DNA of 64,000 bases from Leptolyngbyaceae cyanobacterium JSC-12 (lineage in GTDB: Bacteria; Cyanobacteriota; Cyanobacteriia; Leptolyngbyales; Leptolyngbyaceae): contig CM001633.1 in NCBI GenBank assembly GCA_000309945.1, positions 3,746,199 to 3,810,198 of the forward strand, read 5' to 3'. Positions 47,326 to 56,580 of this stretch are shown here, piece after piece. The notes beneath the pieces were generated by a model. That model had not been told where the DNA came from and searched no databases. It saw nothing but the letters and a program-made list of their open reading frames with translations. Made by a program: the position numbers and the translations under genes. Positions within the stretch are counted from its first letter, which is position 1; the number at the start of each line of letters is the position of its first letter.

Positions 47326-47335
47326 GCCTGTTCTT

Positions 47336-48136
47336 CTACTTTACCTTTGTCATAGTTGCTTCTAAGTCGGCAAGAGAGACGGCACCAGCCAAGACTTCCC
47401 CATTCATGATGAAAAACGGCGTACCATCAATCCCCAATGCATCTGCCAACGCTAGATCTTGCTGAATAGCAGCAGTGGCGGCTGGGCTGTTGCGATCGCG
47501 ATCAAACTTCTGCATATCTAATTTTAAAGACCGCGCAATCTGCGCATAGAGTGCATCACCTAATTGCTTTTGGTTTATAAACAGCGCATCATGAAACTCC
47601 CAAAACTTGCCCTGTTGCCCTGCCGCCCAAGACGCCTTTGCCGCAGGGAGCGCTTCTGGATGAATGGAGGTTAACGGCAGGTGTTTGTATACCAGCATCA
47701 CAGTATTGCCATGCTTCTCCATAAACTGCTTGAGAATGGTATTCGCCCGAGCACAAAATGGACATTGAAAGTCTGAAAACTCAACTAAAATAATGCTGCC
47801 GTTCTTTGCTCCTTTAACAGGTGAAGAACCAAGCCAGGCTTGAGGATTCGCCTTCAACTGTTGTAAAGCTGATTGTCGCGCTTTCTGCTCTTGCTCCCGT
47901 TGCTGACGCTGATAAGACTGCACTGCCTCTAAAATCACCTCTGGGTTCTCACGGATAATTTGCAGCACTTGTTCGCGCAATTGGGGACTGATCTCACTGG
48001 CACCCGCCTGAGCAGGTAACCACCGACTGCCGAGCACAATGCAGAATACCATCAACAACAAACCAGGTAACTGTTTAAGATTTATCCGTCGGATTAGTTC
48101 AGCAGTCGTTTTCGTCCATGTCCGGTTTCGAGTCAT
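47336..48136 (-). CDS. DsbA-family thioredoxin-fold oxidoreductase
   Basis: A 266-residue protein with a signal anchor (LPGLLLMVFCIVLGSRWLPAQA), a helical linker (residues 50-95), and a DsbA-like thioredoxin domain (ILVEFSDFQCPFCARANTI with CPFC active site; helical insertion; cis-Pro loop GIDGTPFFIMNGEVLAGA). It is likely extracytoplasmic and forms disulfides in exported proteins, perhaps with VKOR/DsbB elsewhere. The PPC gene follows 10 nt after its stop. Confidence 0.92.
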   Translation of the reverse strand: MTRNRTWTKTTAELIRRINLKQLPGLLLMVFCIVLGSRWLPAQAGASEISPQLREQVLQIIRENPEVILEAVQSYQRQQREQEQKARQSALQQLKANPQAWLGSSPVKGAKNGSIILVEFSDFQCPFCARANTILKQFMEKHGNTVMLVYKHLPLTSIHPEALPAAKASWAAGQQGKFWEFHDALFINQKQLGDALYAQIARSLKLDMQKFDRDRNSPAATAAIQQDLALADALGIDGTPFFIMNGEVLAGAVSLADLEATMTKVK

Positions 48137-48309
48137 TCGCCATCACTCCTCATCGTTCTCCTGCTGTTATCGCCACTCATTGTGTCATAGAGATGAAGAG
48201 GGTGTGAATTTGGAATCACGAAGAAAAAGCCACCAGAGTTGGGGTGAACATTGGTCAGGGGGCTGCTCATACCTGGTGGCTAATTACCCGTGTCGCAAGA
48301 GCGATTGAG

Positions 48310-49362
48310 TTATTTCCAGCCAGCCCGATCCATGATCTTTAAGGCTTCGCTGTTATTACGTCCATAGACAGCAGCATTGAGTTTGTCTTCCTTAAATTTT
48401 CCAAAGCTGGCAAGTGTAGGGTCAACATCGACACCATTCCGTGCAGGATATTCATTATTGCCTTTGGCAAGTAGAGATTGCGCTTCTGGGCTAGCAAGAT
48501 ATTCCAAAAACTTGATAGCGGCTTCGCGATTTTTGGAAGTTTTAACAACTCCACCACCACTGATATTAACGTGGGTGCCGCGATCGCCCTGGTTTGGGAA
48601 AAAGATTCCAACTTTGGATGCAATCTCCCTCTCTTCTGGCTTGTTCGACTTCATTAACCGTATGACATAGTACGTGTTCACTAACGTTAAATCGGCAGCA
48701 CCAGATGCCACGCCTTTGATTTGAGCCGTATCATTTCCAGTGGGAGGAGCCGCAAAGTTGTTGACAACACCCCTTGCCCACTCTTCTGTTTTGGTTGCCC
48801 CGTGCACAGCCAGCATTGAACCAACGAGAGACTGATTATACACATTGCTAGAAGAGCGCATCATCAGTCGTCCTTTCCATTTGGGGTTTGCCAAATCTTC
48901 GTAGGTTGAAAGTTGAGCAGGACGCACTCGACTCTTGTTATAAACAATCACCCGTGCGCGTTTAGATAGCCCAAACCAGTGCCCCTGGGGCTCACGTAGA
49001 CTGGCAGGAATTGCTGATTGCAGGGTTTTGGATGAAACGGGTTGCAGTAATCCAGCTTCCTGAGCACGCCACAGATTACCAGCATCCACGGTCATGAGGA
49101 CATCGGCTGGGCTATTTGCCCCTTCACTCTTGATGCGCTCAATTAACTTGTCTGCTGGTGCCTCAATCAGATTAACTTTAATCCCTGTTTTTTTGGTAAA
49201 GCCTTCGTACAGCGCGTTGTCAGAGTCGTAGTGACGAGCAGAATACAGGTTAATGGTGCGATTGGATTGAGCTTCCACAGAAAAGTGCTTTCCGAACCCT
49301 CCAGCGATCGCGATCGCTACAACTGTCCCTGCTGCCAAAAAGACACGCCTCGTTGGTTTCAT
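48310..49362 (-). CDS. futA: Fe(3+) ABC transporter substrate-binding protein
   Basis: A 350-residue periplasmic ferric-iron binding protein of the FutA/IdiA kind, with a twin-arginine-like signal (TRRVFLAAGTVVAIAIAGGF). It contains NLYSARHYDSDNALYEGF (ligand Tyr/His region), ALITVDAGNLWRAQEAGLL-type core and the paired ligand tyrosines in LVNTYYVIRL, near residue 225. It carries iron to a FutBC importer that is not in the window. A good Shine-Dalgarno (AAGGAGAT) lies 8 nt upstream. A Fur-type protein is coded nearby at 50487. Confidence 0.93.
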   Translation of the reverse strand: MKPTRRVFLAAGTVVAIAIAGGFGKHFSVEAQSNRTINLYSARHYDSDNALYEGFTKKTGIKVNLIEAPADKLIERIKSEGANSPADVLMTVDAGNLWRAQEAGLLQPVSSKTLQSAIPASLREPQGHWFGLSKRARVIVYNKSRVRPAQLSTYEDLANPKWKGRLMMRSSSNVYNQSLVGSMLAVHGATKTEEWARGVVNNFAAPPTGNDTAQIKGVASGAADLTLVNTYYVIRLMKSNKPEEREIASKVGIFFPNQGDRGTHVNISGGGVVKTSKNREAAIKFLEYLASPEAQSLLAKGNNEYPARNGVDVDPTLASFGKFKEDKLNAAVYGRNNSEALKIMDRAGWK

Positions 49363-49828
49363 TGGTACTGTTATCTCCTTCAGCTTTATTGAGATCTTCT
49401 GTCAGAAGAGCAGCATAGAACATTCAATAACTAACAGCAAGACTACTGAAAAATATTCTCAATCTGCAACACTAAATAGCTGATCAAACTGGCCCCTAAT
49501 CAAATAGGGGTAGCAAATTCAGCAAAAAGTCTTATCAAGAAGTAAAATTTTAGGTATACTCTTGCTGAAAGCAACGATTTCTGATATTCATAAATTATTG
49601 CAAATACACTTCTCAGAATAGAGTCTCTGTCAGACATCTTTCTGAGAGAAGTTTGCAGTTTGATAGAATGGGGTTCCAGTTCGGCTAAGTTTACGCTTCG
49701 TGAGCAACATTTTGTGAGCAACATTTCTAGTGTTCATGGCGACACGTTCAAGCCTGAAATAGCGGTGAGGCGAAGGGTGTCGTTACATTTCTTGTTTGAT
49801 TGGACATTAGGAGCGTTGTAGCATACAG
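49363..49828. promoter_or_regulatory. Divergent spacer between futA and the DUF4278 gene
   Basis: The 466-bp spacer likely contains the futA promoter (minus). A partial AT-rich Fur-like site lies near 49445-49466 (TTGAGAATATTTTTCAG on the minus strand), but only about half matches the Fur consensus. A hairpin CCCCTA-TAGGGG lies at 49493-49510. No gene is visible. Confidence 0.35.
49700..49726 (+). repeat. Tandem GTGAGCAACATTT repeat
   Basis: GTGAGCAACATTT occurs at 49700-49712 and 49714-49726, with one T between, period 14 nt. Confidence 0.85.
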
Positions 49829-50335
49829 ATGCTCATCTCTAAAAACCGTGCAAAGATGTCACTTCTTCAGCTTGCCTTGCAGGTTATTGCAGTTTGTGCG
49901 TTAATTGCAGCGCTGATGTATGGGCTGTTTGTTGCACCCTGGTATGTTTTGTGCGTTTTTCTGTTAGTCACGTTAGTGACTATCTGGCTATTGATGCCAG
50001 GTCATAAAAGGTGGGGGTGGGTTTCGCAGTTTGCTTCGCTTCGTAGAGATCCCGTAACAGATGCATCCCTCCAGGAAAATGCCGGGCAAGAGATGGATGG
50101 AATGTCAAATCCGTTGGGAAAGCTTACCTATCGCGGCGCACCTTACTCTAGCCAGATAGCCTCAACACCTGATGAGTGCTCTATTCTGACCTATCGTGGT
50201 ACGCCATATTCTAAAGGTTCTCACACTCAAGACGCTCAAGCTAGCAACAAACCAGGGATTGCTCTTCACGAGTGTCATCCAACCGGTTCATCAATCCCTG
50301 AACTGAAGTATCGAGGAGCAAAGGTGAAGCAATAA
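49829..50335 (+). CDS. DUF4278-type membrane protein with YRG repeats
   Basis: A 168-residue protein with two membrane helices at the N-terminus (LALQVIAVCALIAALMYGLF; WYVLCVFLLVTLVTIWLLM) and three repeats of the short LTYRGxPY motif (LTYRGAPYSSQ, LTYRGTPYSKG, LKYRGAKVKQ), which is the DUF4278 signature found in cyanobacteria. The function is not known. It lies 151 nt before the fur-type gene and divergent from futA. Confidence 0.8.
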   Translation: MLISKNRAKMSLLQLALQVIAVCALIAALMYGLFVAPWYVLCVFLLVTLVTIWLLMPGHKRWGWVSQFASLRRDPVTDASLQENAGQEMDGMSNPLGKLTYRGAPYSSQIASTPDECSILTYRGTPYSKGSHTQDAQASNKPGIALHECHPTGSSIPELKYRGAKVKQ

Positions 50336-50486
50336 AGGCGAGATCGCGCACGAACTAAAGCGATTCCTTGCCTACATTAGGCGCCAGCGACGATTCTCAT
50401 TTGCAACAATTTAAGCTTCTTGCAATCAAGAGCCAATTGGAACTATCATTTCAGCATCAAGCTGAAGCCTCACCGCAAAAGCAGTT

Positions 50487-51026
50487 ATGTTTTCTTACAC
50501 CGCTGGTTCCCTCAAATCTGAGCTAAACGCAAAAGGATGGCGTTTAACTCCTCAACGAGAAATTATCCTCCAAGTCTTTCAGAACCTTCCCCGCGGAAAC
50601 CATCTGAGCGCAGAAGAGCTTCATGAATTGTTGATTCAACGGGGTGAGGCTGTTAGCCTTTCTACCGTGTATCGCACGGTTAAGCTCATGACTCGTATGG
50701 GCATTCTACGAGAATTGGAACTGGCAGAAGGGCATAAACATTATGAACTTAACTCTGCCTCTCCGCATCATCATCACCATTTAGTGTGTGTTCAATGCAA
50801 CCGCACGATTGAGTTTGAAAATGACTCGATCTGGAAGCAGGGACTTAAACAAGTCGATAAGGCAGGGTTTCAGATGATTGATTGCCAGCTTACGATTTAC
50901 ACGATCTGTCCAGAAGCCTTGCGGATGGGATGGCCAGCATCTGTCCCTAGTCATTGGGTCTGTTCTCGTTCTATTGCATCCATGCAGCCCCTAGGGCACG
51001 ACAAAACAGAGCCTACTGGGCAGTAG
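50487..51026 (+). CDS. fur: Fur-family metalloregulator
   Basis: A 179-residue Fur-family repressor. The N-terminal winged helix (LTPQREIILQVFQNLPRGNHLSAEELHELL; VSLSTVYRTVKLMTRMGILREL) matches the cyanobacterial Fur/FurA type. The dimerisation domain has HHHHHLVCVQCNRTIEFENDSI, with the first CxxC. The later site reads YTICPEALRMGWPAS, so it holds one cysteine and lacks the second CxxC present in some homologues. It probably represses iron-uptake genes, such as futA 1.1 kb away, with Fe2+ as co-repressor; PerR or Zur specificity cannot be ruled out. Confidence 0.88.
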   Translation: MFSYTAGSLKSELNAKGWRLTPQREIILQVFQNLPRGNHLSAEELHELLIQRGEAVSLSTVYRTVKLMTRMGILRELELAEGHKHYELNSASPHHHHHLVCVQCNRTIEFENDSIWKQGLKQVDKAGFQMIDCQLTIYTICPEALRMGWPASVPSHWVCSRSIASMQPLGHDKTEPTGQ

Positions 51027-51172
51027 AGCAAAGATGTGTGGGTTGGTTGGCAGACATGTGGTTTATTGCCAATCCATAATTACACTGTTGGCATGATCAA
51101 CTTGCTCAAAATTCTTGCTTCAGGGCTGAATATATCGGCTATTGTGTCTCTGTGTGTCGGTGAGATCGCGAG

Positions 51173-52957
51173 ATGGCACAGTCAAATCTTTTACAATTGG
51201 CGCAGGCGGGGGATGCGGAAGCGATCGCGACCCTGATGAATGCCAGTTTGCAGGCGATTGGGGTGTCGGCAAGAGCTGTATTGCGGGATGGCAACTTGCA
51301 CGTCTTGCTAGAATCTGAACGCATTCTAGCTCCCACTCCCTCGATCGAATTTATTCGTCGAGGGTTAGCCCGTTTGGGGCTAGGGTGGTTGTCCACTGCT
51401 GTTGTCTATAGCCGTTTGGTAGGGCAGCGTTCACCAATCTGGGTAGAACAAGTTCCCCTCAATACGCCGAATCTAGTGGCAAATCCTTTTGTCCTCAATC
51501 CTGAGTTACCCCTGGAATCGGTTGCCAGGGAGCGAACGGTTCCCATCCTTCCCCGGTGGAAGCGAGTCAGCCCATTAACGCTGTTATTGCTACTGAGTGT
51601 GCCGCTGCTTTTCGTTGTCAGCAGTGGCATTATCTGGTTCCGCTTTGTTGTTGGGACGGATTCGAGTCCTTCAGTAGATGCAACTCGGTCAAATGCTAAA
51701 ACGGCTGTTGCCAAAACTCTATTATTTGATGCTGAAAATCCTGCCGATCCGTTCAACCGGGCGATCGCTCAGGGATACGCCGCCTATCAAACCGGCAACG
51801 CTGCGACCAATCGACAGGCTTGGCGTAAAGCGGCGGCTCAGTGGCAACAAGCGATCGCACAACTGCAATCGGTACCGCGATCGCATCCTAAATTTACATT
51901 GGCTCAACAAAAAATCCCGGAATACCAGGGGCACCTGGATCACATCGCCAAAGTTAAGTTGAGTGCCACTGGGATGGAACCAGTCAGAACAATCACAGGC
52001 ACCATTTCCCCAAAATCAGTGGTACATTCGGGCAAAGGTTTATTCTTTGCTCAAAACATGATGTATAACCACACCATTACTGTCTACGACCGTCAATACA
52101 ACCTGGTTAAAACCATTTCGGACCAGATTAAACTCTCAGACTTTGGCTATTCCCAATATCCAGGGACTCAAAACGGTGCACCCGTGGAAGCCGCCTTTAG
52201 TCCAGATGGCAATATTGCCTGGGTCTCGAATTATCAAATGTATGGAGCCGGATTTAGCAGTTCAGCCGATGATGATTGCAGTCCCACTCAAAACCACGAT
52301 CCTAGTTTTCTGTATCGCATCAGTACAAAAAACTTGAACATTGAACGAGCTATTCAGGTTGGAGCAGTCCCCAAATATGTTGCAACGACTCCCAACAGCC
52401 AATATGTTTTGGTAAGCAACTGGTGCAGTTGGGATGTTAGCGTTATTGACCCAGCACAGAATAAGGAAATACGCCGGATTCAGTTAGGTCCCTACCCTCG
52501 CGGCATCGCGATCGACCATCAATCGCGAACTGCTTACGTTGCAGTAATGGGGTCTTATGATATAGCAACAATTAACCTCAAAGATTTTTCAGTCAACTGG
52601 ATCCGCGGGGTAGGGCACTCGCCTCGCCACCTCAACATTGATCCCAATGGGCGATACCTTTACGCCACCTTGAATGGGGAAGGACAAATTGCCAAGATTA
52701 AACTGCCCACAAACAATGTGGTCAGCAAAGTAGCAACCGGAAGCGCCCCCCGCAGCACGACTATTTCTGGAGATGGTCAATTCCTTTACGTTGTGAACTA
52801 CGACTCTGATACCGTAAGCAAAATTCGTACATTTGATATGCAGGTCGTCCAAACAGTCAGTGTGGGAGCAGGCCCAATTGGCATTACCTATGATGACGAG
52901 CGAGACCAAGTCTGGGTCGCCTGCTATACAGGCAGTATTCAGGTATTTCAGGACTAG
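51173..52957 (+). CDS. Membrane-anchored YncE-like beta-propeller protein
   Basis: A 594-residue protein. The cytoplasmic N-terminus (1-120) resembles a domain found in several cyanobacterial proteins (LLQLAQAGDAEAIATLMNASLQAIGVSARAVL). One membrane helix (LTLLLLLSVPLLFVVSSGIIWFRF) follows near residue 130, then a helical TPR-like part (190-240), and a seven-bladed YVTN/YncE-type propeller (260-594; VSNWCSWDVSVIDPAQNKEIRRI, GEGQIAKIKLPTN, VVNYDSDTVSKIRTFD). The propeller is probably outside the cytoplasm. No enzyme residue is visible. Confidence 0.82.
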   Translation: MAQSNLLQLAQAGDAEAIATLMNASLQAIGVSARAVLRDGNLHVLLESERILAPTPSIEFIRRGLARLGLGWLSTAVVYSRLVGQRSPIWVEQVPLNTPNLVANPFVLNPELPLESVARERTVPILPRWKRVSPLTLLLLLSVPLLFVVSSGIIWFRFVVGTDSSPSVDATRSNAKTAVAKTLLFDAENPADPFNRAIAQGYAAYQTGNAATNRQAWRKAAAQWQQAIAQLQSVPRSHPKFTLAQQKIPEYQGHLDHIAKVKLSATGMEPVRTITGTISPKSVVHSGKGLFFAQNMMYNHTITVYDRQYNLVKTISDQIKLSDFGYSQYPGTQNGAPVEAAFSPDGNIAWVSNYQMYGAGFSSSADDDCSPTQNHDPSFLYRISTKNLNIERAIQVGAVPKYVATTPNSQYVLVSNWCSWDVSVIDPAQNKEIRRIQLGPYPRGIAIDHQSRTAYVAVMGSYDIATINLKDFSVNWIRGVGHSPRHLNIDPNGRYLYATLNGEGQIAKIKLPTNNVVSKVATGSAPRSTTISGDGQFLYVVNYDSDTVSKIRTFDMQVVQTVSVGAGPIGITYDDERDQVWVACYTGSIQVFQD

Positions 52958-52985
52958 CTATTTTAGGACTAGCTTGGGAGCAGGA

Positions 52986-54086
52986 CTATACTGCCAGCAC
53001 TGAATGAGAGGAATTACTTAGTTCCACTTCTCGTTGCTGCCATGCCTGCCCATCTAATGCCATTTGCTCAATCAGGCTAGCAAGGCGTAGTGCTTTGAGA
53101 GCCTGCTCTCCACCTACAGAGGGTTGATGCCCACCGCGAACACAAGCAACAAAATGCTCGAGTTCTGCATGAAGTGGCTCAATGTTGCTGGTATACACTT
53201 TTTCGATCAAACCATCCTGCCGATACAAAACCTGACCATAGTCAGCCATACACTGGGCAGTGGTTTGCCGATGAATCAAAATTTCGTTGTTGAGAAAATC
53301 AGCCTCGGTCAAAGAGTTTTTGCAATGCGCTGCGATCCGGCGAATCTTGCGATGGGTAACTTTGCTGGAAGTCAGGGTTGCAACAATGCCGTTGGCAAAA
53401 TTCAAAGTAGCCGTAACGTAATCCAGATAGCCCGATCCAGAGGCACGACTACCTGTTGCCGTGAGCTTTACAACAGGGGCACTTGCCAACTCTAGTAACA
53501 AGTCGATGTCATGAATCATCAAATCCAAAACTACCGATACATCGTTAGCTCGCTGAGAATAAGGACTCATGCGATGGGCTTCTAGAGCCAGTAGTTCTTC
53601 AGTTTTCAATACTTTGCTGAGTTCTTGAAAGGCAGGATTGAACCGTTCAATATGCCCAACTTGCAGAATGCATTGAGATTCGGCCGCTGCATTCACGAGT
53701 GATTCTGCTTCAACAATGCTGGCAGCGATCGGTTTTTCCACGAGCACATGGACACCTGCTTGCAGACATGCCATCCCAACCGAATGATGTAATCGGGTAG
53801 GAACGGCGATACAAACTGCATCTACGTGCGGTAAGAGGTCATGATAGTCTTCAAAAAAACGCACTCGGTACTTACTTGCCGTATCAATGCCGCGATCAAC
53901 ATTGATATCAGAAACACCCACCATCTCCACGTCCTTCAACAGACTGAGAACACGAGTATGGTGCTGTCCCATGTTACCAACACCTATCACACCCACGCGA
54001 ATCGGCTCGGGCTGATTCCGCTGTAGAGAACCACTAGGATACCCGACTGATGTATTGTCTTGCACGCCTGTTATCTCCTCCACCAC
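52986..54086 (-). CDS. Gfo/Idh/MocA-family NAD(P)-dependent oxidoreductase
   Basis: A 366-residue dehydrogenase. The Rossmann start RVGVIGVGNMGQHHTRVLSLL and VEKPIAASIVEAESLV (EKP motif) near residue 115 mark the Gfo/Idh/MocA family, and HIERFNPAFQELSK lies in the substrate domain. Such enzymes oxidise or epimerise sugars and cyclitols, for example UDP-sugars for surface glycans. The gene converges with the beta-propeller gene (28 nt between stops). Confidence 0.9.
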   Translation of the reverse strand: MVEEITGVQDNTSVGYPSGSLQRNQPEPIRVGVIGVGNMGQHHTRVLSLLKDVEMVGVSDINVDRGIDTASKYRVRFFEDYHDLLPHVDAVCIAVPTRLHHSVGMACLQAGVHVLVEKPIAASIVEAESLVNAAAESQCILQVGHIERFNPAFQELSKVLKTEELLALEAHRMSPYSQRANDVSVVLDLMIHDIDLLLELASAPVVKLTATGSRASGSGYLDYVTATLNFANGIVATLTSSKVTHRKIRRIAAHCKNSLTEADFLNNEILIHRQTTAQCMADYGQVLYRQDGLIEKVYTSNIEPLHAELEHFVACVRGGHQPSVGGEQALKALRLASLIEQMALDGQAWQQREVELSNSSHSVLAV

Positions 54087-54395
54087 AAAAGGCTAGCTTG
54101 TTGCGAAGAGCCACCTTAGCCATCCAGATAGTACCATAGTGACTCTGTTTATGAAGAATTTCAAAGTTAAAGGAAAGTTCCAGGGTGAAATAGAACTTGA
54201 CAGTCAAGGGAGATGGTGAAATGGTTGAGTATTTCTGCACTCCAGTCAATCAAGTCTCTATTGACTCATCATTTTTTATATCGCTGATGTAGTATTTTGC
54301 GGTTTTTGAACACTTTGGTTTTTGATGATTTGGGATGTTAGAAAGTAGGGAACCTTCGTACCATTCTCAATCTTTTGGAGTAGGGTTAGTCTGCT
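54087..54395. promoter_or_regulatory. Divergent spacer
   Basis: This 309-bp space separates the Gfo/Idh gene (minus) from the YkuD-like gene (plus). It is AT-rich and shows no clear gene or hairpin. Confidence 0.4.
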
Positions 54396-56057
54396 ATGAG
54401 ACGGATGCCTCCCAAAGTAAGATTTGCATCTAGCCGCACCATTGAAGCGATCGCAGTTGTCACTATTCTGGCGTTGTTAGGGTTGACGATTAAACCTTCA
54501 ACCAAAACAGAGGCAGGAAGTTTGGATACCCCTGCAACAGAGGAGAAGAAATTACAAGCAACCACAACGGCTCGTATTCTGCAGCGCCAGAAGCAACTGC
54601 GCCAGATTCGTCCTGATAATTACGATTTAGCTAAGGTGCCGATTAATGCCGAAAATGAGGAGCATTGGCGACATTTATTATGGACAACGGCAGTAGTTGA
54701 GCCACGGGAACCATTTGTTGCAGAAGCCTTGAACCAGATTTTGTTGATGACGACTCGTCCAGGATTGTCTGCTTCTCAAGTTCGAACGATCGATCAAGCA
54801 ATGAAGGTAGGGACTCAGCTTTATCTGAGCGATCCTAATTTTTATGGGTTAGTAGCACAGCGATTTGTGGAAACTATTGAACAAAGCCCGGAGCCTGAAT
54901 GGGTAGCGGTTGCCCTGTCGGGGTTAGCGAAGGGGAAACTATCTGCCAGTGAGTTGCTGCGTTTGAGTAATACAGCGCGATCGCGATTTCCCGACTGGGC
55001 AAACAATGTGCATCTACAAACAACGCTCCAGGATATTGCAGCCATCGACAAAGCTGAAGATTTGCCACCTCTCAGAGACTTGTTAACTTGGGAAATTGCA
55101 CCCCAGCAGTTGCATCTGTATGTCTTATGTCGAGATGATCGACGGGTGTTATGTCAGGCAGTTTTGAAAGATCGGAAAGGCAACTTTGTGCAACAGGGAG
55201 GCAAACTTTGGTCAGTCCCGCTGTTATTAGAATCGATTCATGAACTGGGCTGGAATTTTACTCGGGGACAAACCCCCCAAGGCATTTATCGAATCGAAGG
55301 TGTCATTTCTCAACCAGACGATGAATTTTTCCGGGCATACGGTCAGTTTCCCCTGGTGAACCTGTATGTGCCCTTTGAGCAAGGAGCAAAGCAGTTTCTG
55401 CCTGGGCGAGCCGGGAGTTTTACAGGCAGTTTAGCAGAGTATCAGACAATGCTTCCTCCTTCGTGGCGAAACCAGCGCTCCCTACATCAGAGCTTTTGGG
55501 CGGGGAAAGCTGGGCGGAGTCTGTTCCGCATTCATGGGTCAGGTGAATCAGTCGATTTTTTCCGCGGCAAAGACCGCAACGTGCCAGAAAGCTATAACTG
55601 GAATCCTACAATTGGGTGCCTTTCAGCCCGAGAGCTTTATAACGAAAAAGGACAACTAATTCATGCAGATATGCCTAAGATCTTGAAGGCATTGCAGAAT
55701 GTGGGAGGGAAAAACTTTGCTGGTTACCTGATTGTGGTAAACATGCCTGCATCTGAGACAAAACCTGTGTCGCTGCAAACAATTGAAGCTGCAATTAACC
55801 AACCTGCCCAGAGATCGCGCCAAACCCGCAAGCCTGGCGCAAAATCAGCAGCAAAAAAAACACCATCTACTCAAACTAGTGTGTTACTCACAAAATCAGT
55901 CGAATCTTCTCGCAAAATCAGACTTCAGGTCGCACAATTGGTCAATCAAACAAAGCGTTTGGAATCAATCACTGCAGCTAAGGAGAAACCAGCGATCACC
56001 TCATCAGCAACGCCTCCATCGGCAACGGAGTTGAAACCGCTGCCAGTTGCTTACTGA
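54396..56057 (+). CDS. Membrane-anchored protein with L,D-transpeptidase-like (YkuD) catalytic region
   Basis: A 553-residue protein with an N-terminal signal anchor (IEAIAVVTILALLGLTI), a helical region (40-230), and a domain around 340-460. FRIHGSGESVDFFRGKD and WNPTIGCLSARELYNEKG have the order and spacing of the HG and SxGC motifs in YkuD-type L,D-transpeptidases, with Cys as the candidate nucleophile. A peptidoglycan cross-linking or attachment role is inferred. The C-terminal 100 residues are Lys/Pro/Thr-rich. Its end overlaps the longest reading of the MgtC gene by 11 nt. Confidence 0.75.
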   Translation: MRRMPPKVRFASSRTIEAIAVVTILALLGLTIKPSTKTEAGSLDTPATEEKKLQATTTARILQRQKQLRQIRPDNYDLAKVPINAENEEHWRHLLWTTAVVEPREPFVAEALNQILLMTTRPGLSASQVRTIDQAMKVGTQLYLSDPNFYGLVAQRFVETIEQSPEPEWVAVALSGLAKGKLSASELLRLSNTARSRFPDWANNVHLQTTLQDIAAIDKAEDLPPLRDLLTWEIAPQQLHLYVLCRDDRRVLCQAVLKDRKGNFVQQGGKLWSVPLLLESIHELGWNFTRGQTPQGIYRIEGVISQPDDEFFRAYGQFPLVNLYVPFEQGAKQFLPGRAGSFTGSLAEYQTMLPPSWRNQRSLHQSFWAGKAGRSLFRIHGSGESVDFFRGKDRNVPESYNWNPTIGCLSARELYNEKGQLIHADMPKILKALQNVGGKNFAGYLIVVNMPASETKPVSLQTIEAAINQPAQRSRQTRKPGAKSAAKKTPSTQTSVLLTKSVESSRKIRLQVAQLVNQTKRLESITAAKEKPAITSSATPPSATELKPLPVAY

Positions 56058-56088
56058 GCCTATAATCAAAAAACATTTAGGTGTCGAG

Positions 56089-56574
56089 ATGACGTTCCCT
56101 GTGGCAACATCGGCAGAGATGCTTGCTCTCAGTTCTGAGAATTGGTTAGAACTGACCCGTCGGCTTGGGTTAGCAGTTTTAGTCGGGGGTGCAATCGGCT
56201 GGGATAGGCAAGCAACTGGTAAGGCAGGTGGCATGAGAACTCATATGCTGGTAAGCTTGGGTGCTGCTCTGTTTGTCATGGTTCCATTACACCTAGGGGC
56301 ATCAGCAGATGGGCTAAGCCGAGCAATCCAGGGAATTGCTACGGGGATTGGCTTTTTGGGTGCGGGAGAGATTGTGCATCGCAGTTTAGAAACGGGAAAG
56401 CTGAAAGTCAAAGGGCTAACTTCAGCTGCATCCATTTGGGTTACGGCAGGGCTGGGAGTGCTAGCTGGTTGTGGACTCTGGCAGGCAAGTATAGTAGCAA
56501 CTCTACTAGCTTTAGTCATTCTGGTCCTGGCAAAACGGCTAGAGCGATATTTACCAGACAGTCCTGATGATTAA
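56089..56574 (+). CDS. MgtC/SapB-family membrane protein
   Basis: With ATG 56089 this is a 161-residue protein with four to five membrane helices and the MgtC/SapB core RLGLAVLVGGAIGWDRQATGKAGGMRTHMLVSLGAALFVM, including the conserved GxRT and the following GIGFLGAGEIVH. MgtC-like proteins affect membrane potential, Mg2+ or ATP homeostasis under stress. The earlier TTG 56047 is possible. It follows the YkuD-like gene directly and precedes the GT39 gene by few bases, so a small operon is likely. Confidence 0.9.
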   Translation: MTFPVATSAEMLALSSENWLELTRRLGLAVLVGGAIGWDRQATGKAGGMRTHMLVSLGAALFVMVPLHLGASADGLSRAIQGIATGIGFLGAGEIVHRSLETGKLKVKGLTSAASIWVTAGLGVLAGCGLWQASIVATLLALVILVLAKRLERYLPDSPDD

Positions 56575-56580
56575 AGTCGT

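Noticed and set aside
49445-49466. Clear Fur box upstream of futA
   Set aside because: Only about half of the 19-bp consensus positions match, so it is mentioned as weak in the spacer entry and not called as a site.
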